Shown here: positions 34,290 to 43,883 of the stretch, in pieces | Layout of the letters: each line of letters begins with the position of its first letter | Position numbering within the stretch: position 1 is the first letter of the stretch | Origin: Paraburkholderia silviterrae | GTDB lineage: Bacteria; Pseudomonadota; Gammaproteobacteria; Burkholderiales; Burkholderiaceae | Direction: 5' to 3' | Assembly: GCF_004353915.1 (NCBI RefSeq) | Contig: NZ_SMRP01000002.1 | Location: forward strand, 272,574-336,573 | DNA length: 64,000 nucleotides | The notes under the pieces: model-generated | Told to the model about the DNA's origin: nothing | Seen by the model: only the letters and a program-made list of their open reading frames with translations | The model's database searches: none | Translations under genes and position numbers: made by a program

Positions 34290-36109
34290 GCCGCGCTCGC
34301 CTGGCTCATCTTTGCGATCTCTTCGTCGCGCAGCGCGCGCCGCAGGATCTTGCCGATGTTGCTTTGCGGCAGCGTCTCGCGAAACTCCACGAGGCGCGGC
34401 ACCTTGTAGCCCGTGAGCTGCTGGCGGCAAAACTGGATCAGCGCGTCCTCGGTGAGCGCGGGGTCGCGGCGCACGACGAACACCTTCACGCGCTCGCCTT
34501 GCACCGGGTCGGGCACGCCGACGGCCGCCACCTCGCGCACGCCCGGATGCCGCGCGATCACGTCCTCGATTTCGTTCGGGTACACGTTGAAGCCCGAGAC
34601 CAGGATCATGTCCTTTTTGCGGTCGATGAGGCGGATATAGCCGCGCGCATCCATGACGCCGATGTCGCCGGTCGCCAGCCACCCGTCGCCCACGAAGACG
34701 CGCGCGGTCTCGTCGGGGCGCATCCAGTAGCCCTTCATGACCTGCGGGCCTTTCACGCAAAGCTCGCCCGGCTCGCCGATATTTGCCCACGTGCCGTCGT
34801 CGCGGCGAAAGCGCACCTGGGTGGAGGGCGCGGGCAGCCCGATCGATCCCTCGAAGTCCTGAAGATGTGCGATATCGACGGGATTCATCGCCACGATGGG
34901 CGAGCATTCCGTGAGCCCATAGCCCTCGACGATCGGCTTGCCGGTGACGGCCTTGAAGCGCTCGGCGATGGCCTTCTGCGTGGCCATGCCGCCCCCCATC
35001 GCGAGCTTGAGCCCTGAGAAATCGCGCTGGCGGAAGGCTTCGTTCTCGAGGAACGCGTTGTAGAGCGTGTTGACCGCGCTCATGCAAGTGAACGTTTCGT
35101 GACGCAGGATCTTCATGACGCGCGGCATGTCGCGCGGATTGGCAATCAGGATGTTGCGCGCGCCGATCGCCATGAAGATCAGCGCGTTCACGGCGAGCGA
35201 ATAGATGTGATAGAGCGGCAGCGGCGTGAGGATGGTCTCGGCCTTGCTCTCGAGCTGCCCCGCGATCCAGCCTTTCGCCTGTATCACGTTTGCGAGGATC
35301 GTGCCGTGCGTGAGCATCGCGCCTTTGGCCACGCCCGTGGTGCCGCCCGTGTATTGCAGGAAGGCGAGATCGTCGAGCGTTGCGCCGATGGGTGCGCGCG
35401 GCTCGCGGGCGCCCTGCGAGAGCGCGTCGAGCAAGCGCACCACGCGCACGCTGGCCGGCAACCGGTACGCGGGCACGAGCTTCTTCACATGGCGCAGCAT
35501 GAAGTTGATGAAGCGGCCCTTGAGGTTGAAGCCTTCGCCCAGCAGGTCGCCCAGCTGCGTGAGGACGACGCGCTCGATGCGCGTGCCGGGCAGCGCGTCT
35601 TCCAGCGTCTTCGCGAAGCTCTCGAACACCACGATGGTCTGCGCGCCGCTGTCCTTCAGTTGATGCGCGAGCTCGCGTGGCGTGTAGAGCGGATTGACGT
35701 TCACGACGACCGCGCCGGCCTTGAGCGCGCCGAATAGCGCAACCGGATACTGCAGTGTATTGGGCAGCATGATGGCGACGCGCTCGCCGGGCTTCACGCC
35801 CGCGCCCTGCAGCCATGAGCCGAATGCGGTGGCCTTGCTGGCGAGCGCGCCGTAGGTCATCGGCGAGCCGGCGCTCACGTAGGCCACGCACTCGCGAAAG
35901 CGTGAGGTGCAGTCGTCGAAGAACTGGACTAGCGAGGCATAGTGCGTCACGTCGACTTCGTGCGGGACGCCCGGCGGATACGAGGCATACCAGATGCCGT
36001 CCGTATTCGGGGCTGCGGCGTCGGCGAGCGCTTGCGCAGGCGGTGGCGTGGCGGCTTGCGCAGGGGGTGGGGCCGTTTCGTGCCGCGGCTGTTGTGGCGT
36101 ATCGCTCAT
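34286..36109 (-). CDS. fadD: Long-chain fatty acid-CoA ligase
   Basis: The product is 607 aa, an ANL-superfamily ligase forming acyl-CoA from fatty acid, ATP and CoA. The N-terminus has an Ala/Pro-rich extension (APPPAQAATPPPAQA). The P-loop is YTGGTTGVAKGAMLTHG (near residue 248), A5 motif GYGLTECSPI, A7 YIRLIDRKKDMILVSGFNVYPNE in part, and the catalytic Lys in SNIGKILRRAL. It is similar to FadD. It overlaps the end of the plus-strand Tat-signal gene by 4 nt (tail to tail). No fad operon is near. Confidence 0.9.
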   Translation of the reverse strand: MSDTPQQPRHETAPPPAQAATPPPAQALADAAAPNTDGIWYASYPPGVPHEVDVTHYASLVQFFDDCTSRFRECVAYVSAGSPMTYGALASKATAFGSWLQGAGVKPGERVAIMLPNTLQYPVALFGALKAGAVVVNVNPLYTPRELAHQLKDSGAQTIVVFESFAKTLEDALPGTRIERVVLTQLGDLLGEGFNLKGRFINFMLRHVKKLVPAYRLPASVRVVRLLDALSQGAREPRAPIGATLDDLAFLQYTGGTTGVAKGAMLTHGTILANVIQAKGWIAGQLESKAETILTPLPLYHIYSLAVNALIFMAIGARNILIANPRDMPRVMKILRHETFTCMSAVNTLYNAFLENEAFRQRDFSGLKLAMGGGMATQKAIAERFKAVTGKPIVEGYGLTECSPIVAMNPVDIAHLQDFEGSIGLPAPSTQVRFRRDDGTWANIGEPGELCVKGPQVMKGYWMRPDETARVFVGDGWLATGDIGVMDARGYIRLIDRKKDMILVSGFNVYPNEIEDVIARHPGVREVAAVGVPDPVQGERVKVFVVRRDPALTEDALIQFCRQQLTGYKVPRLVEFRETLPQSNIGKILRRALRDEEIAKMSQASAA

Positions 36110-36420
36110 TCTCGTTCTCCGGGCGTAGCGTGGGTCGTCGCCTTATTGCATGGCGCCGCCGGCGTGTGCAGCGCGCCTGGCTTACACGACGCATTCATGA
36201 TGCACCGCGCTTGGAAAGAAGGGCAGACAGAGTTTCCCCGCAGCGCCGTGCCGTGCCCGGGCGCCCGTCGTGCGATTGCGCGGCGCGCCAAAACGAAAGG
36301 CCGTGCGGGCGGCAGCCCGGCACGGCCTTCGTTTCGTGGTTCTGTGTCCTGCGTGACGGCATTCGGGCGACACAGCGGCGCCGCCCGAATGCTTGCCCGA
36401 TGCTCAGGCGGTGCGCCGCA
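36110..36420. other. 311-bp gap holding a bulged terminator
   Basis: The gap lies between fadD (minus) and the MFS gene (minus). It contains the terminator at 36290-36334 and the fadD upstream region. Open frames here have no ribosome site. Confidence 0.6.
36290..36334 (-). terminator. Intrinsic terminator for the MFS gene
   Basis: A roughly 19-bp stem (36291-36310 with 36315-36334, GGCA loop, two one-base bulges) is flanked by AAAACG and CGTTT, so on the minus strand it ends with CGTTTT. It lies 87 nt downstream of the MFS stop. Confidence 0.8.
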
Positions 36421-37635
36421 TCAGGCGGTCACGTGCCTGGCGGTCTGTGTCATGTCGATGCCGCGCCGCTCGCGGCTGAACGGAATCAGCACGGCGATCA
36501 CGACCGCCACCGTGCCCGCGACGATCGCCATCGCCATTGCATAGTTCTGGCCGTGCGTTTGTGCGAGCGAGGCCTGCAGCGTGGCGTTGACCGAAGCCAG
36601 CAGGTTGCCGAGCTGATAGACGAGACCCGGGAAGGTTGCGCGCACTTCGTCGGGCGAGATCTCGTTGAGGTGCACCGGGATCACGCCCCAGGCGCCTTGC
36701 ACGGAAATCTGCATGAGGAACGCGCCGAGCGCGAGCAACACCGGACCCGACGAGAACGCCCAGAGCGGCAGCACCGGCAGCGCGATCAGCGACGCGATAA
36801 AGATGGCCTTGCGGCGGCCAATCTTTTCGGAAAACGAGCCGAAGAAAAGGCCGCCCACGATCGCACCGAGATTGAGCGTGATGGTGATGAGCGAAACCGT
36901 ATGCGGATTGAAGTGATGTTGTTCGCGCAGGAAGGTCGGATAGAGATCCTGCGTGCCGTGCGAGAAGAAGTTGAACGCCGTCATCAGCACGATCGCGTAG
37001 AGCGACAGGCCGAGATTGTGCTTGAGCGTGGTGAGCAGGGTCGGGCGCACGCGCTTTTCCAGCTCCTTGAAGGCCGGCGATTCGGGCACGTGAGCGCGCA
37101 CATAAAGCACGAGGAGCGCGGGCAGCACGCCGACGAAGAACATGCCGCGCCAGCCGATGTACTGGTACAGCACGCCGAACACGATCGAAGCGAGCAGATA
37201 GCCGCTCGGATAGCCCGCCTGCAGAAGGCCCGAGACGAAGCCGCGCGCTTTCGGCGGAATGGTCTCCATGGTGAGCGCGGAGCCCACGCCCCATTCGCCG
37301 CCCATCGCCACGCCAAAGAGCGCGCGCAGGACGATGAACGTTGTGAGATTGGGGGAGAAGCCAGTGAGCAACTCGAGGAACGAATAGCACGCGATGTTGA
37401 CCATCAGCGTGGGACGGCGGCCGAATTTATCGGCGAGCCTGCCGAAGATCAGCGCGCCGATCGGGCGCATGGCCAGCGTGATCGTAATGGCAAAGGCGAC
37501 GGCGGGAATCTCGGTGTTGAATTCAGTGGCGATATCTTTCAGAACGAAAACCATTAGAAAGAAATCGAATGCGTCGAGCGTCCACCCCAAATACGCTGCG
37601 ATCGTGACGTTTCTCTGTTCTCGCGTCCAGCTCAT
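36421..37635 (-). CDS. MFS transporter, probable SHS (sialate/carboxylate:H+ symporter) family
   Basis: The product is 404 aa with 12 predicted membrane segments. It carries the MFS motif GRLADKFGRRPTLMV after TM2, a signature WTLDAFDFFLMVFVLKDIA near residues 18-36, and RALFGVAMGGEWGVGS, which together suggest the NanT/Jen1-like SHS family of lactate, pyruvate or sialic acid carriers. The start at 37635 (MSWTREQ) is chosen; the open frame upstream is unsupported. GAGGAG lies upstream, but a short out-of-frame ATG-AAA-TGA overlaps the start. The neighbouring genes give no clear substrate. Confidence 0.85.
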   Translation of the reverse strand: MSWTREQRNVTIAAYLGWTLDAFDFFLMVFVLKDIATEFNTEIPAVAFAITITLAMRPIGALIFGRLADKFGRRPTLMVNIACYSFLELLTGFSPNLTTFIVLRALFGVAMGGEWGVGSALTMETIPPKARGFVSGLLQAGYPSGYLLASIVFGVLYQYIGWRGMFFVGVLPALLVLYVRAHVPESPAFKELEKRVRPTLLTTLKHNLGLSLYAIVLMTAFNFFSHGTQDLYPTFLREQHHFNPHTVSLITITLNLGAIVGGLFFGSFSEKIGRRKAIFIASLIALPVLPLWAFSSGPVLLALGAFLMQISVQGAWGVIPVHLNEISPDEVRATFPGLVYQLGNLLASVNATLQASLAQTHGQNYAMAMAIVAGTVAVVIAVLIPFSRERRGIDMTQTARHVTA

Positions 37636-38051
37636 TTCATTGTTCTCCTCATAGGCACGCGCAACGCCTTGTCTCCCGGCTATGCGCGTGTGCTTGCTCC
37701 GCCCCGCGCGACGAGCGTCGTACGAGTGTACGCCCGGCATTAAACATTTGCATGAAAGCCCGGCGCAACCCGGGCTAATCCCTGGAGAAGGGGTTTATCG
37801 GGTCTTATCAAATGAAAGGATTTTGTCTTGGTAGTAATTTAAATGTAATTAATGTGAATCGAAAATTGAATGTCCTTCGAATGACGGACGCGCGCGCAGA
37901 CGCGTGCTTAAGCGCTCAATTCCGAATTGATCGGACAAGTGGGCAAACGGGGGCAACGTCGCCGATGATCGTTTGCAATCCTGATTGAATTCTGGGGGCG
38001 CGCCGCAAGGATTGGCGGCGCTTCGGGCAGGGGACTGGCGGGGGCTGTCGT
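37636..38051. other. 416-bp intergenic region
   Basis: Between the MFS and TPR-glycosyltransferase genes (both minus). Positions 37790-37870 are AT-rich compared with the flanks (for example TAATTTAAATGTAATTAATG). No gene or strong hairpin is seen; it may hold the MFS promoter. Confidence 0.5.
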
Positions 38052-39461
38052 TCAGCGTTGCAACAGCCATTGGGCGGCGCGGGATACGACTGCGTCCCAG
38101 TCGCCCATGGTGGCCTGGCGCAGCACATGGGCATCGCGCATCCAGGGCGAGCGCATGCCGTTACTGCCCCAGCGCCATTCGCCGGCTGGGTTGACGAGCA
38201 CGGCAGTGGGTTTGCCGCTCATGACGGCGAGATTGGCCACGCCCGAGTCGACGCTGATAGCGGCGTCCAGATGCGCGATGCAGGCCGCGGTATCGCCAAA
38301 CGTCATGATGCCTGGCGCGTAGTGGCTGATGTTCCCGCGTGGTGAGCCGCCCATGATTTCCGCAACGGGATGATGAAGGCTGACGAAGTGAACGCGGCTC
38401 GTGAGCTGCGGATCCGTGGTGAGTCGCTCGAGCGCCTCGAGCGGCAAGCTGCGCAGGCCCGCCCAGCTGCGGTCCTTGTTGCTCAATTCGCGGGCATGGC
38501 GTTGCGAGCAATCCCAGAACACGCCAACCAGTGCCTTGCCCGGGTGCTGCGCGCGCAACGCGTTTGCCCAGCTTGCCGCGTGGCCGTGCGCGGCCACCGG
38601 TGCACGGATATAGGCTTCAAAAAAGGGCTCGGGGCGCGGCTGGTCGCACGCGGCGAGCATCGGCAGGTGCAGCAGTGTGGCCTGCAGGGTTGGCGCAAAT
38701 GCTTGAACGGCGGGTAGCGTCTCGGCGTCGATCGGCGAGCGCCGTACCATCGGACGGCGCGCCGCCACGACCCGCAAGTCCGGCAGCGACGCCGCGATGA
38801 CGCTGTGGATCACCGCGTCGCAGGTCACCATGACCTCTGCGCCGGCGGCGCGCCATTGGCGGATGCTGCCGTACAGCATGAACTGGTCGCCATAGCCCAT
38901 CTGGTGCGTGACCAGCACGCGCTCGCCGCGCAAGTCGCGCTGCCCGTCCCACATCGGCACCGCGCTGTAACGGTAGTTCCCGCTGTCGCCGAGGTTGCGC
39001 CATATCCAGTGCTTGAAGCCGCGTGCGTCGCCCGTGCTCAGGAGCGCCTCGGCCAGCCATTTGTGCACCCGCAGCTTGTCGGCGTCGTCATCTTCAGCCG
39101 GGTTCAGCAAGGCGCGCTCCAGCAACGCGACGGCGCCCGCCGTGTCGCCGCTCAGGTAAAGGTCGCGGCCGAGCCTCGCCTGATAGAACAGGGGCGACCA
39201 GTCGAGCGGCGCGAAATCGAGCCAGGTCTGCACCGCTTGCGCGTGCCGGCCGAGCAGGCGCAGCGCGCGGGCGCGCGCGTGCACGAAGGCGCGGTTGCGC
39301 GGGTCGAGCGCCAGGCCCTTTTCGGCCCACGGCAGCATTTGCTCGTCGCGCTTCACGCGCACGAGCGCTTCGCAAATCTGGAGGAGGGGGGCGGGGTCGG
39401 AAGGGCTGCGGGTGTGCGCGACGAAGGCCTTGAGGAGTTGCTGTTCCGGATCGTGGGACAT
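38052..39461 (-). CDS. TPR and glycosyltransferase-like protein
   Basis: The product is 469 aa from the ATG at 39461. The N-terminal 170 residues contain TPR-like helices (PLLQICEALVRVKRDEQMLPWA and KGLALDPRNRAFVHARARALRLLG in part, GDTAGAVALLERALL). The C-terminal part has ERVLVTHQMGYGDQFMLYG, VFWDCSQRHA and ISVDSGVANLAVMSGKPTAV, which resembles GT9/GT41-type glycosyltransferases and the heptosyltransferase acceptor region. No ribosome site is strong. The substrate is not deducible, and it is isolated from any sugar locus. An open frame extends 44 codons upstream. Confidence 0.72.
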   Translation of the reverse strand: MSHDPEQQLLKAFVAHTRSPSDPAPLLQICEALVRVKRDEQMLPWAEKGLALDPRNRAFVHARARALRLLGRHAQAVQTWLDFAPLDWSPLFYQARLGRDLYLSGDTAGAVALLERALLNPAEDDDADKLRVHKWLAEALLSTGDARGFKHWIWRNLGDSGNYRYSAVPMWDGQRDLRGERVLVTHQMGYGDQFMLYGSIRQWRAAGAEVMVTCDAVIHSVIAASLPDLRVVAARRPMVRRSPIDAETLPAVQAFAPTLQATLLHLPMLAACDQPRPEPFFEAYIRAPVAAHGHAASWANALRAQHPGKALVGVFWDCSQRHARELSNKDRSWAGLRSLPLEALERLTTDPQLTSRVHFVSLHHPVAEIMGGSPRGNISHYAPGIMTFGDTAACIAHLDAAISVDSGVANLAVMSGKPTAVLVNPAGEWRWGSNGMRSPWMRDAHVLRQATMGDWDAVVSRAAQWLLQR

Positions 39462-39803
39462 CGGCGGAGCGTCGAAGATGTTTGTCAGATAAATCCTATC
39501 GACGCCTGTAAATGGCCGATATCGGAGGCTTCTTAAAATTGCGCCGATGCCGCGCACCACGTGCAACGCGTTCGTCCCACAGCGCGGACGCACATTTTCG
39601 ATGATAATGAACGACCGTGCTTTTCCCGATTCACGTGACTGGACAGCGTCACTAGAATCGGTTTGATCCTCGTGGATTCCGTTATGCGGAATTTATGCGG
39701 GCCAGCAGTGCGATCAGGGCCAGAGCCGCCTCGCGGCCTGGCGCAATCGGCGGGCGTTGCCGCGCAGCGCACGCCCGCCGGCAGACATCAAGGAGACACA
39801 AGC
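39462..39803. other. 342-bp divergent intergenic region
   Basis: Between the minus-strand TPR-glycosyltransferase gene and the plus-strand SDR gene. It contains both upstream regions and AT-richer stretches near 39485-39545 and 39650-39690. No further gene is seen. Confidence 0.5.
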
Positions 39804-40577
39804 ATGCAGGTCAGAGAATTGTTCGAACTGGGCGGGCAGGTGGCACTCATCACGGGCGGCTCGCGCGGGCTCGGGCTGCAGATGGCCGAGGCGCTCGGGG
39901 AAATGGGCTGCCGTGTGGTCATCACGGCGCGCAAGGCCGACGAGCTCAAAGAAGCGCAGCAGCATTTGCAGGCGCGCGGCATCGAGGCGATGACGGTCGT
40001 GAGCGACCTGCAGCGCCCCGAGGCCGTCAAGCCGCTCGTCGACGAGACGCTGGCGGCGTACGGCCAGATCGACATTCTCGTGAACAATGCGGGCGCGACC
40101 TGGGGGGCGCCGGCGGAGGACTATCCCGACGAGGCGTGGCACAAGGTCATGAACCTCAACGTCAACGCGCCGTTTTTCCTTGCGCGCGAAGTGGGCAAGC
40201 GCAGCATGATTCCCGCGCGGCGCGGCAAGATCATCAACATCGCATCGATCGCGGGCCTGAAGGGCGCACTGGGTCCCATGCAGACCATCGCGTACAACAC
40301 GTCGAAAGCCGCGGCCATCAACTTCACGCGCGCGCTCGCCGCCGAATGGGGCAAGTACGGCATCAATGTGAATGCGATCTGCCCGGGCTTCTTCCCCTCG
40401 AAGATGTCGGCGGGTTTGCTCGACACGCTCGGTCAGACGGTGATCGAGCGCACGCCGCTGCAGCGCCTGGGTGACGAAAGCGATCTCAAGGGCGCGGCCG
40501 TGTTTCTCGCGAGCGCCGCGTCGCGCCATATCACCGGCCAGTATCTGGCGATCGACGGCGGCGCGAGCGTCGTCTGA
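39804..40577 (+). CDS. Short-chain dehydrogenase/reductase
   Basis: The product is 257 aa, a classical SDR. The NAD(P) Gly motif is TGGSRGLGLQMAEAL (about 16-30), the structural motif NNAGA near 93, the catalytic Ser in IASIAG, and Tyr-x3-Lys in YNTSKAA (about 164-170). The C-terminal TGQYLAIDGGASV is the usual cofactor end. AAGGAG precedes the ATG at 39804. Position 39804 rather than an upstream ATG in frame (39663) begins at the Rossmann fold. It is followed by an acyl-CoA ligase gene, so a CoA or fatty acid role is possible. Confidence 0.9.
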   Translation: MQVRELFELGGQVALITGGSRGLGLQMAEALGEMGCRVVITARKADELKEAQQHLQARGIEAMTVVSDLQRPEAVKPLVDETLAAYGQIDILVNNAGATWGAPAEDYPDEAWHKVMNLNVNAPFFLAREVGKRSMIPARRGKIINIASIAGLKGALGPMQTIAYNTSKAAAINFTRALAAEWGKYGINVNAICPGFFPSKMSAGLLDTLGQTVIERTPLQRLGDESDLKGAAVFLASAASRHITGQYLAIDGGASVV

Positions 40578-40764
40578 CGCCGTATTCGACGATGTGCGTC
40601 GCGCTCGAATCGCCATGGCGTGGCGCCATCGTTTGAATCGTAGTCCGAAGCAGATCAATGGGCGGCCGTGCGGCGCACCGCGTGTGTTGCATGACCGATT
40701 GTCTGGATTGCAAGATCTTTGCGACGCCCGCAACGGCGCGCATCCCACGAGACGAATACCTGCC

Positions 40765-42456
40765 ATGCCCACGTCCGACACCGCCGTACCGCGCACCCGC
40801 TCGCCATACTGGCCTTCGCAACTCTCGCCGCACCTGAGCATTCCCGCCACGAACCTGTTCTATAACGCCGAGGTTTCGGCCGCGCGTTACCCGGACAAGC
40901 CGTTCATCGTCTTCTACGACACGCCCGTTACCTTCGCGCAGTTCAAGGACGAGGCCGAGCGCGTGGCGGGCTATCTGCAGACGCAATGCGGCGTGAAGGC
41001 CGGCGACCGCGTGCTGCTCTATATGCAGAACAGCCCGCAATGGGTGATCGCGTATTACGGCATCCTGCGCGCGAATGCCGTGGTCGTGCCCGTCAACCCG
41101 ATGAACCTCACCGACGAGCTCGAGCACTACGTGGAAGACAGCGGCGCGACCACGGCGTTCGTGGCGCAGGATCTGTATCCGCGCATTGCGCCGCTGGTGG
41201 GCGAGGGCGCGGGACAGGGGCTGCGGCATCTGCTCGTCGCCACCTACAGCGACTATTTGAAGAACGAGCCGTTCTCGCCGCCGCCCGAATTCGTGAGCGC
41301 CCCGCGCCACGTAGAAGGCCCGGGCGTCACGCACTGGGCCGACGTGCTCGCGGCGCACTGCACGCCCGGCGCGCTCACCGCGGGGCCGGACGACCTGTGC
41401 GTGATGCCGTACACGTCGGGCACGACGGGCAAGCCCAAGGGCTGCATGCATACGCACCGCAGCGTCATGTGCACGGCCGTGGGCGGTTGCAACTGGTTCA
41501 GCAGCAATCAGGATGCCGTGCAGCTCTCCGTGCTGCCGCTCTTTCATGTGACCGGCATGCAGGGCGGCATGAACAGCCCGCTCTACAACGGCTCGACTGT
41601 CGTGATCTTGCCGCGCTGGGACCGCGACGCGGCGGCGCGCGCGATCGAGCATTACCGCATCAACGGCTGGCAGGCGATCGCAACGATGGTGGTCGACTTC
41701 ATTTCGAATCCGCGCATCGGCGAATACGATCTGTCTAGCCTCGCCTGGATGCGCGGCGGCGGCGCGACCATGCCCGATGCCGTGGTCAAGAAACTGCGCG
41801 ATCTCACGGGCCTCGAGTTCGTGGAGGGCTACGGCATGTCCGAGACGATGGCGGCCACGCACATCAATCCGCCGCAGCACCCGAAGGCGCAGTGCCTTGG
41901 CATTCCGGTCTACGACGTCGATGCGCGCATCGTCGATCCGATCACGCTCGAAGAGGTGCCCGAGGGCGAAGCGGGCGAGCTGATCATGAGCGCGCCGCAG
42001 GTGATGCAGGGCTACTGGGGCAACCCCAAGGCCACCAGCGAGGCCTTCATCGAGCGCGACGGCAAGCGCTTTTTGCGCACCGGCGACCTCGTGCGGCGCG
42101 ATGCGGACGGCTATTACTTCATGACCGACCGCTTGAAGCGCATGATCAACGCGTCGGGCTACAAGGTGTGGCCGGCCGAAGTCGAAGCGCTCATGTACCG
42201 GCATCCGTCGATCAAGGAGGTTTGCATCATCGGCGCGCAGGACCCGAAGCGCGGTGAGACCGTGAAGGCTGTCGTGGTGCTCGATCCGAAACAGGTCGGC
42301 AGTGTGAGCGAAGACGACATCGTCGCGTGGGCACGCGAGAACATGGCCGCTTACAAGGCCCCGCGCATCGTGCAGTTCGTCGAGACGCTGCCGAAGTCGG
42401 GCAGTGGCAAGATCCTTTGGCGCAAGCTGCAGGAAGAGGAGGCCGCCGAGCGCTAA
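40765..42456 (+). CDS. AMP-dependent acyl-CoA synthetase
   Basis: The product is 563 aa of the ANL superfamily. The P-loop is YTSGTTGKPKGCMHTH (near residue 214), A5 GYGMSETMAATHI, A7-A8 YFMTDRLKRMINASGYKVWPAEVE in part, and the catalytic Lys in SGSGKILWRKL. It resembles medium/long-chain acyl-CoA synthetases rather than acetyl-CoA synthetase. It starts at 40765 (MPTSDTAV); the upstream frame is unsupported. It follows the SDR gene by 187 nt in the same direction. It is distinct from the fadD at 34286. Confidence 0.88.
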   Translation: MPTSDTAVPRTRSPYWPSQLSPHLSIPATNLFYNAEVSAARYPDKPFIVFYDTPVTFAQFKDEAERVAGYLQTQCGVKAGDRVLLYMQNSPQWVIAYYGILRANAVVVPVNPMNLTDELEHYVEDSGATTAFVAQDLYPRIAPLVGEGAGQGLRHLLVATYSDYLKNEPFSPPPEFVSAPRHVEGPGVTHWADVLAAHCTPGALTAGPDDLCVMPYTSGTTGKPKGCMHTHRSVMCTAVGGCNWFSSNQDAVQLSVLPLFHVTGMQGGMNSPLYNGSTVVILPRWDRDAAARAIEHYRINGWQAIATMVVDFISNPRIGEYDLSSLAWMRGGGATMPDAVVKKLRDLTGLEFVEGYGMSETMAATHINPPQHPKAQCLGIPVYDVDARIVDPITLEEVPEGEAGELIMSAPQVMQGYWGNPKATSEAFIERDGKRFLRTGDLVRRDADGYYFMTDRLKRMINASGYKVWPAEVEALMYRHPSIKEVCIIGAQDPKRGETVKAVVVLDPKQVGSVSEDDIVAWARENMAAYKAPRIVQFVETLPKSGSGKILWRKLQEEEAAER

Positions 42457-42539
42457 GGCCTGCTAAGGCATGCTTCAAGCAAGCCTCGAGCGCGCCATAA
42501 GTGCGCCATAAGCGCGCCGAACCTCCTGCCCCGCGAGCC

Positions 42540-42923
42540 TCAGGCCCCGGCCAGCGCCGGCAGGCCCGGCTCGCTCCAGTCCCATCCTCCCAGCGGCGCC
42601 CCGGCGGGCGCCGCCTTCGATCCCGCGTGTTGCGTGATGCGGCCCGGCGACCATTCGCCGGGCGCCTGCGCATTCTTGCGCCCGAGAATCGCCTCGCACA
42701 GAAAGTCGACGCTGTACGCCTTCAGCAGATGCGCATGATGCGTTTCGATGTAGGCCGCAAGGCGTGCCGCTTCGCCCTGGATCGACGCCAGCGCGTAAAG
42801 CGTGGGCGCGTCCCAGCGAAAGCGCAGTCCGAGCTCGGCGAAAGCGGAATTGAATGCGCTCAATTGGTTGTGCAAGTGGTGATCGTGCTCCGCGGCTTTC
42901 TGGCTGGCTGAAGAGTGGCTCAT
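42540..42923 (-). CDS. Conserved hypothetical protein
   Basis: The product is 127 aa with His-rich N-terminus (EHDHHLHNQ). The central helical part reads AFNSAFAELGLRFRWDAPTLYAL and AARLAAYIETHHAHLLKAY in part, and the C-terminus is Gly/Ala/Pro-rich. No domain is recognised. GGAGG 5 nt upstream of the ATG supports it. It lies convergent to the acyl-CoA synthetase and divergent from the GntR gene. No function can be assigned. Confidence 0.72.
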   Translation of the reverse strand: MSHSSASQKAAEHDHHLHNQLSAFNSAFAELGLRFRWDAPTLYALASIQGEAARLAAYIETHHAHLLKAYSVDFLCEAILGRKNAQAPGEWSPGRITQHAGSKAAPAGAPLGGWDWSEPGLPALAGA

Positions 42924-43072
42924 GGCTGCCTCCGTTCAAGTTCAGGTGACGTGAGCCAATCGTAGAAGCGCCAATGAATAAGCGATAGTTAAAGTTTTTT
43001 TCGATTTATATAAGGCATCGTGTATGAATGTGCGCCACGAGCCGTAACGGGACGGGGTGCGCGTAAACCCCC

Positions 43073-43104
43073 TTGGTTGCGCTCTCGCTTCTGATATATT
43101 GTAT
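43073..43104 (+). promoter_or_regulatory. Putative promoter and operator of the gntR gene
   Basis: TTGGTT (43073-43078), 16 nt, TATATT (43095-43100). The motif ATATTGTAT (43096-43104), followed by NNCAC, overlaps the -10 and recurs at the oxc promoter (44192-44200). Confidence 0.5.
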
Positions 43105-43163
43105 TGCACATATGGAATTTGCTTGTAGCAACGGCTAAACACAACGTTGGAGACACACCACCG

Positions 43164-43883
43164 ATGTCTGCCGAAACCCAGTACGAAGCGAGGTTGTCCC
43201 CGCTGAGCTTGACGCTCGAACCCATTCACGCCACCGTCTCGCTGCGCGATCAGGCGTATGCGCGGCTCAAGCAGGCGATTGCCGAAACCGATATCTACCG
43301 CTCCCGCGATGAAATCCGGCTCGATGAGAAGGAGCTGACCGAAATGCTCGGCGTGAGCCGTACACCGGTGCGCGAGGCCATGACGCTGCTGGAACAGGAA
43401 GGATTCCTGCGCACCGTGCCACGGCGCGGTGTCTATATTCTGCGCAAGACCCGCAAGGAGATCGTCGAGATGATCTATATGTGGGCCGCGCTCGAAAGCA
43501 TTGCCGCGAGGCTGGCCACGCAGCGCGCGTCGGATGAGGACATTGCGCGGCTGCGCCGCATGTTCGCGGACTTCGGCGAGGGCGCGCCCGCCGAGCATAT
43601 CGAGGAATACTCCGAAGCCAACATCACGTTTCATCAGGCACTGGTGGAGCTGTCCAAGTCGCCGATCATCGTGGAGACCATCAAGAACATCTTCATGCAT
43701 GTGCGCGCGATCCGGCGCATGACGATCGCGCAGAGCGATCGCGCGTCGAGATCCATCGTGGATCACATGCGAATCATCGAGGCGCTCGAGGCGCGCGACA
43801 CCGAAAGAGTGGAGCGGCTCGTGCGCCAGCATTCGATCGATCTTGCGCTGTTCGTCGAGGCGAACTGCGACTTTCTCGATTGA
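43164..43883 (+). CDS. GntR/FCD-family regulator, probable oxalate-operon repressor
   Basis: The product is 239 aa. Winged HTH lies at about 25-95 (SLRDQAYARLKQAI, LDEKELTEMLGVSRTPVREAM, LEQEGFLRTVPRRGVYIL in parts). The FCD ligand domain follows (MIYMWAALESIAARLATQRAS, ANITFHQALVELSKSPII in part, and HMRIIEALEARD). The ATG at 43164 is chosen; the frame runs 20 codons further upstream but into the promoter. It lies just upstream of oxc in the same direction and shares an operator-like motif with it, suggesting autoregulation and control of the oxalate genes, with oxalate or oxalyl-CoA a possible effector. Confidence 0.88.
   Translation: MSAETQYEARLSPLSLTLEPIHATVSLRDQAYARLKQAIAETDIYRSRDEIRLDEKELTEMLGVSRTPVREAMTLLEQEGFLRTVPRRGVYILRKTRKEIVEMIYMWAALESIAARLATQRASDEDIARLRRMFADFGEGAPAEHIEEYSEANITFHQALVELSKSPIIVETIKNIFMHVRAIRRMTIAQSDRASRSIVDHMRIIEALEARDTERVERLVRQHSIDLALFVEANCDFLD

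Noticed and set aside
33912..36194. 760-aa minus-strand open frame
   Set aside because: It overlaps fadD in another frame and the adjacent Tat-signal gene, and shows only Arg/Ala/Gly-rich noise.
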